Shown here: positions 28,051-35,342 of the stretch, piece by piece
Numbering within the stretch: the first letter of the stretch is position 1
How the letters are laid out: every line of letters starts with the position of its first letter
Source: Burkholderiales bacterium
GTDB lineage: Bacteria; Pseudomonadota; Gammaproteobacteria; Burkholderiales; Burkholderiaceae_D
Assembly (NCBI GenBank): GCA_016177875.1
Contig: JACOUL010000054.1
Span: 39,659-103,658, forward strand
Reading direction: 5' to 3'
DNA: 64,000 nucleotides
The notes under the pieces: generated by a model
What the model was told of the DNA's origin: nothing
The model's input: only the letters and a program-made list of their open reading frames with translations
The model's database searches: none
Program-made: the position numbers and the translations under genes

Positions 28051-29178
28051 ATGTTCGACTCTCTGCAATCCGTGTCCGTTCCCGCCCCCACTGCAGCGCC
28101 TTCCGACGCTGTCAGCGTCACGCCGCATTTTCCGATTGATAGAATCGGAACGTGGTTGTCGAGCCTCATTCAATCTTCGCTGGACGGCGTCATCGTTATC
28201 GACACGTGCGGGCGAATGATGATGATTAATCGCGAGATTGAGCGCATGTTTGCGCGTCCATCCCTCAAACTGTTGGAGCAGCCTTTCGAGACGCTCGTGC
28301 CGAAGCGTTTGCGCGCCGAAACGCGCGCGCAACTCGCGCACTTCGCCGCTGCCAAGATGAATGGACGGCGCCTACGCATTAAGCTCGATCTCCAAGGATT
28401 GCGCGCTGACGGCGATGAATTCACCGTCAGCGCTTCTATTTCGCGCATATCCATTCGCGGCGAAGTTTATCTTACGTTGGTACTCAAAGAGCTGGCTGAC
28501 CGCGCTCGTGGCGACATGCCGGCAACACCGTCTAAGCTGCGCAAGATGGTCCTCTCGTCACAATTAGCCAACGAAATTGAAAAGCGTCGCTTCTCGCGCG
28601 AACTGTACGATGAGCTGGGCCAACGCTTGAGCGTCTTAAAACTCGATCTTGACTGGCTCGAACACAGCAACCCTGCCAACGCGCGTATTCCCGATCGCAT
28701 CGCGCAAATGCAAGAGCTCTTGGACAATATCATCGAGCGCACCAAGGCCATTGCATCGACACTGCGCCCGACTATGCTTGACGATTTAGGCTTGGGTCCG
28801 GCGGTCGATTGGATGGCCGGTGCCTTCTCCAAAAAAACCGGCATCGCCTGCCGCGTCATCAATGACAGCACCGTCGGACGTCCGGGCGGCCATATTGAAT
28901 CGGCGATCTTTCGCCTGCTCCAAGAAAGCCTCTCCAATATCGAACGCCATGCCCAGGCTTCTAACGTGGTTATTCATTTATGGCATACTGAGCACCAGTT
29001 TCACGTCACGATCCAAGACGACGGGATAGGCCTCTCCGATAAAACCAGGGCCAAACCCGATTGCCACGGATTAGACGCGATGTGGGAGCGAGTCTATGCG
29101 CTTGGCGGACGACTCGATATCCAAAACAATTCGACGCGCGGTGTAACGATCCGCGCATCTATTCCATTCCAGGCGTAA
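28051..29178 (+). CDS. PAS-containing NarL-type sensor kinase lacking the usual His
   Basis: A 375-residue cytosolic kinase with no membrane helix. A PAS domain is at about 34-145, a HisKA_3-type dimerisation region at 172-240 and a HATPase_c domain at 265-372 (N-box RLLQESLSNIERHAQAS, DDGIGL, and HGLDAMWERVYALGG). In this family the phosphoacceptor lies in a RELHDELGQ motif. Here the sequence is RELYDELGQ, with Tyr186 (TAC, bases 28606-28608) in the His place. So normal His autophosphorylation is not expected unless another residue is used. The ATPase part looks intact. The response regulator follows ten bases later. Confidence 0.88.
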   Translation: MFDSLQSVSVPAPTAAPSDAVSVTPHFPIDRIGTWLSSLIQSSLDGVIVIDTCGRMMMINREIERMFARPSLKLLEQPFETLVPKRLRAETRAQLAHFAAAKMNGRRLRIKLDLQGLRADGDEFTVSASISRISIRGEVYLTLVLKELADRARGDMPATPSKLRKMVLSSQLANEIEKRRFSRELYDELGQRLSVLKLDLDWLEHSNPANARIPDRIAQMQELLDNIIERTKAIASTLRPTMLDDLGLGPAVDWMAGAFSKKTGIACRVINDSTVGRPGGHIESAIFRLLQESLSNIERHAQASNVVIHLWHTEHQFHVTIQDDGIGLSDKTRAKPDCHGLDAMWERVYALGGRLDIQNNSTRGVTIRASIPFQA

Positions 29179-29188
29179 CGACAGACTC

Positions 29189-29833
29189 ATGATCCGCATA
29201 GTCATTGCAGACGATCACACCATCATGCGCGAAGGCTTAAAGCGCATTCTCGACGGTGCCGAAGATATCGAAGTAGTAGGCGAAGCGGTGGATGGTTTTG
29301 AAGCGCTCGCCCATGTTCGGAAAGGTGGGTTCGATCTCTTGATGCTGGACTTGTCCATGCCCGGCCGCAGCGGCGTCGAATTGATCCGTCAAATCAAGGA
29401 TGAAGCGCCCAAGCTGCCGATCCTGATCCTCACCATGCACGAAGAAGACCAGTACGCGATCCGCGCCATTCGCGCCGGCGCGCGCGGCTATCTCACTAAG
29501 GAAAGCGCAGGCACGCAACTGGTGAGCGCCATTCGCAAAGTCGCCTCCGGCCGTCCTTACATCAGCCTGGAAGTAGCGGAACAATTGGCGATGGATGCCA
29601 TGCCGTCCAACGAAGACCTGCCGCACAAAAAACTCTCCGACCGCGAATATGAAGTATTCAGTTTGCTGGTCGGCGGCAAAACTATCGGCGAGATCGCAGA
29701 TCTTTTACATCTCAGCGCCAAAACCGTCAGTACCCACAAAACGCGCATCCTTTACAAGATGGATATGCATTCACTTGCAGAGATGGTGCAGTACGCCGTC
29801 GAGCATCGTCTGCTCACGCCATTGAAAATCTGA
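29189..29833 (+). CDS. NarL/FixJ-family response regulator
   Basis: A 214-residue response regulator. The receiver has the acidic pair DD at 8-9, phosphoacceptor Asp54 in LLMLDLSMPG and Lys104 in YLTKESAG; a LuxR-type HTH lies at about 148-210 (LSDREYEVFSLLVGGKTIGE). All receiver residues needed for phosphorylation are present, in contrast to the partner kinase. It is the last gene of the UspA-kinase-regulator operon. Targets unknown; two tandem hairpins lie about 50 bases after its end. Confidence 0.9.
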   Translation: MIRIVIADDHTIMREGLKRILDGAEDIEVVGEAVDGFEALAHVRKGGFDLLMLDLSMPGRSGVELIRQIKDEAPKLPILILTMHEEDQYAIRAIRAGARGYLTKESAGTQLVSAIRKVASGRPYISLEVAEQLAMDAMPSNEDLPHKKLSDREYEVFSLLVGGKTIGEIADLLHLSAKTVSTHKTRILYKMDMHSLAEMVQYAVEHRLLTPLKI

Positions 29834-29881
29834 GTACTTACAGAAATTTCTGATTCACCGTTTTTGCGTTACTCCCAAGAA

Positions 29882-29923
29882 GCGCTTGCGATTCCTCAAG
29901 CGCACGTAAGGAAATTCTTACGT
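29882..29923. other. two tandem inverted repeats
   Basis: GCGCTTG/CAAGCGC (loop of eight bases) is immediately followed by ACGTAAG/CTTACGT (loop of six). Neither is followed by a T-run, so they are not clear intrinsic terminators. They may be RNA stability elements or binding sites. Confidence 0.4.
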
Positions 29924-30097
29924 CATCTCCTTCTCTCCTACTAGTTTATTCAGCGCAAACCGATAGTAATTGATGCTGTCGATCGCCATACTGCCTACTT
30001 GTAACTGACGCGTGCAATACAGGCTTTGGATGACAAAGTTTTCTTCGCGCAATAGCTCCAAATTGCCGAAGCTGAAATCCAGCGCCTGCGAGCTCAA
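29918..30097 (-). pseudogene. possible remnant or unannotated small frame (about 59 codons)
   Basis: On the minus strand a frame runs from a TGA near 30125 to TAA at 29918. Only a TTG at 30097 could start it at this length, with no ribosome binding site; the only ATG gives 23 residues. The peptide looks protein-like (contains LELLREENFVIQSLYCTRQL and SINYYRFALNKLV). It may be the end of a gene lost by deletion, or a real small protein. Not recognised. Confidence 0.3.
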
Positions 30098-30115
30098 TGC
30101 ATCATTTACTGCAAT

Positions 30116-30139
30116 ACGTGACAGACGCCAATGTCACGT
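30116..30139. promoter_or_regulatory. perfect 8-bp inverted repeat, candidate operator
   Basis: ACGTGACA and TGTCACGT around an eight-base spacer, 180 bases before the FNR-like start. The symmetry suggests a dimeric regulator site. It does not match the FNR consensus. No factor is assigned. Confidence 0.35.
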
Positions 30140-30318
30140 CAACGGAAGCGCACCGTGGGAAGCGATTCCCGAAGGCGCAAAGAACGCAGGGACGGATGGA
30201 TTTTCAGACGATTCGTGATAAGGGGATCCGAGAGAATTCCGCAGTACCTGCTGGATTGGAGGCAGCTCGATTGAGATGCCACAGTAAATGGTATGAGTTT
30301 TTTGGAATAGGAGATCCT

Positions 30319-31206
30319 ATGTTGTCCACGCAAACGCCCGAAATCCATCCCGATTCAACTGTGTCGGCTTTGCATTCCTCCACTCACGAAGCTGGGTGGC
30401 AGCGACAAGGAAAGCTTTGGTCTAACCTGAAGGAGTTGTGCGATCTGCTGCGCATTCCTCACGTTGCCAATCACGCCGACGAAGAATTGTTGTTCCAGCA
30501 CGTGCAATTTAAAACCGGCCAACGCATCCATACCATCGGCCAACCTTTCGACACTCTCTACGTTGTCCACTCCGGCTTCCTGAAAACCGTGCTGATCGAC
30601 GAGTTCGGCAATGAGCAGGTGTTGAGTTTTCCGATGAAAGGCGATCTGTTCGGCGTCGATGGCATACACACCAAGCGTTATGCATCCGAAGCAGTCGCAC
30701 TCTCCAATTGCGACCTGATTCTGCTGCCGTTCAAGAAGCTCACGGCACTGGGCCGCACGCACGCCGAATTCGAGCATGCGATGTACAGCGTCATGAGCCG
30801 CGAATTGGTCCGCGAACAGAGCATGGTAAGCATGCTGGGTGCGCTCTCGGCCGAAGCACGGGTAGCGCGCTTCCTGGTTTCCCTGTCGGAGCGCTATGCG
30901 GAAATGGGTTACTCCAGCAAGCTGTTCAATTTGCGCATGACCCGCCATGAAATCGGCAGCTATTTGGGCCTGACGCTTGAAACCGTCAGCCGCACACTGT
31001 CCGCTTTTAATGAAATCGGATTGATTAGCGTCGACCAGCGTTCGATCGGCATCAAAGATATCGATGCGTTGAAGACCTTGCGCCGCCTGCCGCCTTCCAG
31101 CTCACGTTCAAAGCAACTGGCCGCACGCAAGCAAAAAGCAGCTTCTGCAACACCCTCAACACCATCTGCCGCCGGCAGCGATTGGAGCAGAGTAGCGGCG
31201 GTTTGA
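30319..31206 (+). CDS. Crp/Fnr-family regulator, FNR-like with partial cysteine set
   Basis: A 295-residue Crp/Fnr regulator. The CNB-type sensor domain is at about 55-165 and the HTH at about 195-250. The recognition helix has E-x2-S-R (Glu221, Ser224, Arg225), as in FNR, which reads TTGAT-N4-ATCAA. Of the four FNR cluster cysteines, only the equivalents of Cys29 (Cys41 in LKELC) and Cys122 (Cys131 in SNCDL) remain; the other two are absent, with Trp34 in one of those places. So a normal 4Fe-4S oxygen switch is unlikely. The Ser/Lys-rich C-terminal 40 residues are an added tail. ATG 30319 follows AGGAG; the open frame upstream is ignored. Confidence 0.88.
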   Translation: MLSTQTPEIHPDSTVSALHSSTHEAGWQRQGKLWSNLKELCDLLRIPHVANHADEELLFQHVQFKTGQRIHTIGQPFDTLYVVHSGFLKTVLIDEFGNEQVLSFPMKGDLFGVDGIHTKRYASEAVALSNCDLILLPFKKLTALGRTHAEFEHAMYSVMSRELVREQSMVSMLGALSAEARVARFLVSLSERYAEMGYSSKLFNLRMTRHEIGSYLGLTLETVSRTLSAFNEIGLISVDQRSIGIKDIDALKTLRRLPPSSSRSKQLAARKQKAASATPSTPSAAGSDWSRVAAV

Positions 31207-31216
31207 TTTGTTCATT

Positions 31217-31250
31217 AAAAAAAGCCCTGCCCTAACTGCAGGGCTTTTTT
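31217..31250. terminator. bidirectional intrinsic terminator
   Basis: AAAAAAAGCCCTGC and GCAGGGCTTTTTT form a seven-bp GC-rich stem plus A/T tracts around a CCTAACT loop, between the convergent FNR-like and phasin genes. It has T-runs on both strands, so it can serve both. Confidence 0.9.
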
Positions 31251-31261
31251 ATTTGCGAATC

Positions 31262-31873
31262 TTATTGACTCTTACGGCGTGCAGCCGACGGATGCGCTTT
31301 GCGTTCGCGTTCGCCGGAGGCAACCTCGCTCATGTCTTCCGCCGCTTCCGTTGCAGCTGTAAACGCAGTATTGGTTGCATTCTCAAAGCCGCTGCGTGCA
31401 GCTTCCACGTTTTTGCTGGTAAGCGACGCAACTTCGCGGAATGCCGACTCCCACATGGAGAACATGCTGGTGACCGGGTTGAATACTTCACCAGCCTGCT
31501 CCTTCGCATTCTCGGCCGATTCCGAGGCGCTGCCGGCCACATTACTCGACCATTGTTCGAGAGCTTGGCGCATCGAACGGCCGATATCGGTTTGCATTTC
31601 CGAAAAGATACGCATCAATTCACGCTGATACTCCATCGCGCGATCGGGACGTTGGGAAAAATAACTGGATTGGGCACTGGCGACACTTTGCGGATCACGT
31701 ACTGCGGCAAGCGATTGCACAAATCTGAGCTGATCGGAGATGGCGCGATGCGTCGCATCAATGACGACATGATCGAGTTTCTCGGTCCCGGCAAATATTA
31801 CATCGGTGAACTGGCGCGAAGCTTCCAGCTGCGTCTGATACATGTTTGCGATCGGGGTGAAGACATTAGGCAT
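31262..31873 (-). CDS. phasin family protein
   Basis: A 203-residue phasin-type protein that coats polyhydroxyalkanoate granules. It is almost all helical and amphipathic, with TPIANMYQTQLEASRQFTDV at the N-terminus and NVEAARSGFENATNTAF near the end, and a basic Ala/Arg/Lys tail. No signal peptide or membrane helix. It is opposite to the FNR-like gene and upstream of divergent phaC, with a palindromic TTGAG-N4-CTCAA element 142 bases before its start. Confidence 0.88.
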   Translation of the reverse strand: MPNVFTPIANMYQTQLEASRQFTDVIFAGTEKLDHVVIDATHRAISDQLRFVQSLAAVRDPQSVASAQSSYFSQRPDRAMEYQRELMRIFSEMQTDIGRSMRQALEQWSSNVAGSASESAENAKEQAGEVFNPVTSMFSMWESAFREVASLTSKNVEAARSGFENATNTAFTAATEAAEDMSEVASGERERKAHPSAARRKSQ

Positions 31874-32014
31874 AGTAACTCTCCTGGAAAAAGAGAAACG
31901 GGGGTTAAGAGAGGGAGATAACAGGAAATTCGCAGGCCTGCCTACTTATCTCTGATCCGCTCGGGCTGAATTCAATATATGCCACCACTTCCAAGATTGG
32001 ATAGTCGAGCTGGT

Positions 32015-32028
32015 TTGAGCGGGCTCAA
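32015..32028. promoter_or_regulatory. FNR-like palindrome TTGAG-N4-CTCAA
   Basis: A perfect inverted repeat with the geometry of FNR sites (five-base arms, four-base gap), differing at the outer T/A of each half. It stands 142 bases before the phasin start and 321 before phaC. The neighbouring FNR-like gene keeps the E-SR recognition residues, which makes it a candidate binder. Confidence 0.35.
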
Positions 32029-32313
32029 TCGGCAAAGCCGATACCACGAAGAGCAGCAAGTTTAAAAATTTGAACCAGCATTCCGGAATTAGTTCTGACA
32101 GCGCTCATGGAAGGTTGATCCAGTCATTCAACTGTCGACGAATCCGATTTCCAACTATCCTCTTCCTATGCCACTACCTTTTCCCGTATAAAAGCGGCGT
32201 CTACCGAGGGGAAATCGCCCTTCAAGGTCCTTATTTGGGGCAAACCGTCGCAAAAATGATGCAAAGCGCAAAATTTCCGCCATTTTTCTTGTTTAGGAGT
32301 AATATTTAAGCCA

Positions 32314-32333
32314 GTTACTTTTGTTTCAGTAAC
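32314..32333. promoter_or_regulatory. GTTACT/AGTAAC inverted repeat before phaC
   Basis: Six-base arms and an eight-base spacer, ending 15 bases before the phaC TTG start and next to its ribosome binding site (AAGGGAG). It could be an operator or leader hairpin controlling translation. Confidence 0.3.
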
Positions 32334-32348
32334 AAGGGAGAAGTTTCT

Positions 32349-34061
32349 TTGGACAGTTTTCTGGATACCCTCAAAAAAATGACTGAAAGCTACGCTACTC
32401 AACTCGATCCATTCGGCATCGGCAATACGTTCATGAAAATCCAGAAGGCCTGGATGCAGCATCCCCAGGAACAGCTGGAAGCGCAACGCGAATTAGCGGC
32501 CAATTTATGGATGTTGAATCTCAATGCACTGACCTCGATTGGCACCGGCAACAATAAGACAGTCGAAAAAGTAGCGGAAGGCGATGAACGCTTCCAGGAC
32601 CCGGAGTGGCAAGCCACGTTGGGCAATTCGCTCATGGTTCAGAATTACCTGGCCTATACCCGCTGGCTGGAGCGCGTCGTCTATGACACACCGGGCGTAG
32701 AAAAAAAGGACCGGCATGCCGGCGCTTTTTGGACACGTCAATGGTTCAACGCGCTGTCACCCAGCAACTTCTTCTTTACCAATCCGGTCGCCATCCACAA
32801 AGCGCTGGAAACGCGCGGCGCCAGCCTCGCGCGCGGCATGGAAAACTTCCTCGCTGACATGAAGGCCGGCGACGTCAAGATGTACGGTGACGAACCGGCC
32901 CTCTCCGTAGGCAAGGAATTGGCCAATACGCCCGGCTCGGTTGTCTACCGCAACGAATTGTTTGAATTGATCCAATATCATCCGGTCGGCAAAAAAGTGC
33001 GCGCCGTACCCATCGTGATCGTGCCTCCTTGGATCAATAAGTATTACATCATGGATCTGACGGAGAAGAAGAGCATCATCCGTTTCCTGGTGAATGAAGG
33101 ATTTAGCGTCTTCCTCATCAGCTGGAAGAACCCCGGTGCCGACATGGCCGACAACACCATTGAGAAATACCTGCTGAAAGGTATTTTGAAGGGCGTGGAC
33201 GTAGCACGCGACATCAGCAAGGCTAAGCAAGTGAACGCGGTCGGTTACTGCATCGGCGGCACTGCGCTCACCCTTTTGCTGGCCTATCTGAACAGCAAAC
33301 ATACCAAACCGGAAGACGTGCCGATCGCGCAATGGACCACATTTGCTTCGCTTGCCGACTTCTCGCGTCCGGGTGAAATCGAAGCCTTCATCAACGAGAA
33401 CAGCTTGGCCACCATCGAGCAATTGATGGACAAGCAAGGCTATCTCGATAAGAAGCAAATGAGTTCGGCATTCCGCATGCTGCGTCCGAACAGCTTGATT
33501 TGGCATTACGTCGTGCACAAATATCTGTACGGCGAAACGCCGCCGTCCATGGACGTGCTGTACTGGAACTCCGACAGCACCCGCGTGCCGCGCGCCATGC
33601 ACAAATTCTGCTTGCGCCAGTTCTACGTCGACAACAACTTGGTCAAGAAAGACGCCATCGTCATCGACGGCCAAAAGATCGACATGGGCAAAATCACGCA
33701 ACCGCTGTACGCAGTCGGCACCACGGAAGATCACATCACGCCGTGGACCGGCACCTTCCGCACCTGCAGCCTGGTCAAGGGACCGGTACGCTACACGCTG
33801 TCGACCTCGGGCCATATTCTCGGCATCATCAACCCGCCTTCCCCGACCTCCAAGCGCGAATACTGGGCGGGCGATGCCGCCGGCGAAACCAATACCGAAA
33901 CCTGGCTCGCCGGTCAGACCAAACAAGGCGGTTCGTGGTGGGGTGATTGGGCTGCCTGGCTGCATGAAGGCAGCGGCGCGATGAAGGCGCCGCCTCCCAT
34001 CGGCGGAGATGAATATCCTGCACTCTGCGAGGCGCCCGGCGTCTACGTGCTCGAAACCTGA
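32349..34061 (+). CDS. phaC: class I poly(3-hydroxyalkanoate) synthase
   Basis: A 570-residue class I PHA synthase that polymerises short-chain hydroxyacyl-CoA. The lipase-like box GYCIGG gives Cys301, with Asp461 in TTEDHITPW and His489 in STSGHILG. Spacing matches the classical Cupriavidus enzyme (Cys319, Asp480, His508), shifted by about 18. The start is TTG with AAGGGAG eight bases upstream. No phaA or phaB is in the same operon; a thiolase lies 5 kb upstream. A strong hairpin terminator follows. Confidence 0.95.
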   Translation: MDSFLDTLKKMTESYATQLDPFGIGNTFMKIQKAWMQHPQEQLEAQRELAANLWMLNLNALTSIGTGNNKTVEKVAEGDERFQDPEWQATLGNSLMVQNYLAYTRWLERVVYDTPGVEKKDRHAGAFWTRQWFNALSPSNFFFTNPVAIHKALETRGASLARGMENFLADMKAGDVKMYGDEPALSVGKELANTPGSVVYRNELFELIQYHPVGKKVRAVPIVIVPPWINKYYIMDLTEKKSIIRFLVNEGFSVFLISWKNPGADMADNTIEKYLLKGILKGVDVARDISKAKQVNAVGYCIGGTALTLLLAYLNSKHTKPEDVPIAQWTTFASLADFSRPGEIEAFINENSLATIEQLMDKQGYLDKKQMSSAFRMLRPNSLIWHYVVHKYLYGETPPSMDVLYWNSDSTRVPRAMHKFCLRQFYVDNNLVKKDAIVIDGQKIDMGKITQPLYAVGTTEDHITPWTGTFRTCSLVKGPVRYTLSTSGHILGIINPPSPTSKREYWAGDAAGETNTETWLAGQTKQGGSWWGDWAAWLHEGSGAMKAPPPIGGDEYPALCEAPGVYVLET

Positions 34062-34081
34062 TCGGTGTAAAATCCGCTCTC

Positions 34082-34134
34082 GCTACCGGCTGCAAGGCGC
34101 CCCGATTTAGGTGTCTTGCAGCCGGTAGCCTTTT
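34082..34134 (+). terminator. intrinsic terminator after phaC
   Basis: A perfect 15-bp stem (34082-34096 paired with 34115-34129) around an 18-base loop whose ends may add five more pairs, followed by CTTTTG. Unusually long and stable; the T-tract is short. Confidence 0.8.
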
Positions 34135-34160
34135 GTGAACCTCTTTTAACGTTGCGCGCA

Positions 34161-34652
34161 ATGCCCGCTTCTCTCACCATCATCGTCGCCATCGATGCCC
34201 GGAACGGCATCGGCGTGGACAATACACTGCCTTGGCACTTGCCGGAAGACTTGGCACACTTCAAGCGCACGACTTCGGGCCATCCGATCATCATGGGCCG
34301 CAAGACTTTCGATTCGATCGGCCGCCCTTTGCCGAATCGCCGCAATATCGTCATCACACGCAATTCTGAGTGGCGCCATGAAGGCGTCGAAGCGGTCGGT
34401 TCATTGGACGCTGCCGCTGCGCTGACAGGCGAAACCGAAGCTTTCATCATCGGCGGCGCGCAAATTTTTGTGGAAGCATTACCGAAAGTGCAGCGTCTGA
34501 TTGTCACTGTAATCGGCAAGACATTTAACTGCGATACTTTTTTTCCGAAAATCGATTCGCAGCAGTGGCAAGAAACGGCGCGGCAAGAGTATCATTCCGA
34601 GCCGAACGAATGCGACTTTTCCATCGTAACTTATCAACGCAAGCAAGACTGA
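34161..34652 (+). CDS. folA: dihydrofolate reductase
   Basis: A 163-residue DHFR that makes tetrahydrofolate with NADPH. Family motifs: GIGVDNTLPWHLPEDL at residues 16-31, with Asp30 as the active-site acid, GRKTFDSIG near 49-57, and GGAQIF near 100-105. The open frame extends upstream to 34116, but ATG 34161 is the natural start; there is no good ribosome binding site. It follows the phaC terminator and so has its own short promoter region. Confidence 0.95.
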   Translation: MPASLTIIVAIDARNGIGVDNTLPWHLPEDLAHFKRTTSGHPIIMGRKTFDSIGRPLPNRRNIVITRNSEWRHEGVEAVGSLDAAAALTGETEAFIIGGAQIFVEALPKVQRLIVTVIGKTFNCDTFFPKIDSQQWQETARQEYHSEPNECDFSIVTYQRKQD

Positions 34653-34669
34653 TTCAGTGAGGTAATCTC

Positions 34670-35272
34670 ATGTCTGGACACGGATTTCATGTGCATGGCC
34701 CGCATGACCATGAAGTAGAACACGCAGCGCATAAAGGCGATTCTTTCTCCGGCAAGATCGCGGTCATGACCGCTATTTTGGCGACGATCGGTGCCTTGTT
34801 CGGCTATATGGGCGGTGCGACGCAAAATGACGCCGCCATGTTCAAAAACAATGCCGCGATCAAAAAGACGGAAGCCTCCAATCAGTGGAACTATTATCAA
34901 GCCAAGTCCAACAAACAAAACTTGGCCGAACTCGCGCAAACTTTGCCGGGCGTGGATAAAGACAAATATAAGGCCGAAGTCGCCCGCTATAAAACCGAAA
35001 AAGAAGACATCAAGAAAAAAGCGGAAGAATTGGAAGCGAAGTCCCTCGATTGGGATAAAAAGTCCGACAAGTCGATGCACGAACATCACCAGTGGGCATT
35101 GGCAATGACGGCTATCCAAATCGCCATTTCATTGGCAGCGATTACCCTGCTGACGCGCAAGTCCTGGCTGGAATATGCCGCCTATGGCGTTGCCGTGGTC
35201 GGGGCCTTGTTCGGCATTGCCGCCTGGTTCCATGTAAGCCCGGCAGCTTGGCTCGGCATAGGTGGGCATTGA
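34670..35272 (+). CDS. DUF4337 membrane protein
   Basis: A 200-residue protein like the DUF4337 family. The His-rich N-terminus (HGFHVHGPHDHEVEHAAH, residues 4-21) may bind metal. A membrane helix follows at about 28-50 (AVMTAILATIGALFGYMGG), then a charged coiled coil (about 75-145) and two helices near 145-165 and 168-190. Function unknown. Good GAGG ribosome binding site. It lies 17 bases after folA and 70 before the decarboxylase gene. Confidence 0.8.
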   Translation: MSGHGFHVHGPHDHEVEHAAHKGDSFSGKIAVMTAILATIGALFGYMGGATQNDAAMFKNNAAIKKTEASNQWNYYQAKSNKQNLAELAQTLPGVDKDKYKAEVARYKTEKEDIKKKAEELEAKSLDWDKKSDKSMHEHHQWALAMTAIQIAISLAAITLLTRKSWLEYAAYGVAVVGALFGIAAWFHVSPAAWLGIGGH

Positions 35273-35342
35273 TGCTCCCCGCAGTGCCCTCATATCTGCG
35301 ACAATCCATTTTTTGTAACCTCTTTTCATTGGGCGAGGCAAC

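Larger units (their letters stand above)
29834..30318. other. 485-base intergenic region with hairpins, a frame remnant and palindromes
   Basis: Between the response regulator and the FNR-like gene. It holds two tandem inverted repeats (29882-29923), a minus-strand open frame of 59 codons without a good start (29918-30097), an 8-bp perfect palindrome (30116-30139) and a short GGGAA/TTCCC repeat (30157-30170). The FNR-like promoter should lie in the last 150 bases. An ORF from 30097 that continues into the FNR-like gene is not thought to be translated before 30319. Confidence 0.5.
31874..32348. other. 475-base divergent regulatory region between phasin and phaC
   Basis: No convincing gene. 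It holds TTGAG-N4-CTCAA (32015-32028), an ATCGGC/GCCGAT hairpin (32028-32042), a run of GCAAA-type repeats near 32250-32272, and GTTACT/AGTAAC with an eight-base spacer (32314-32333) just before the phaC start. PHA genes are often repressed by PhaR at TGC-rich repeats, but PhaR is not encoded here and no site is confirmed. Confidence 0.45.

Noticed and set aside
30097..30318. Extended N-terminus of the FNR-like regulator
   Set aside because: No homology-like content, and AGGAG stands before ATG 30319.
32757..33965. 402-codon frame opposite to phaC
   Set aside because: Shadow of the codon bias of phaC; no start signal and no recognisable domain.
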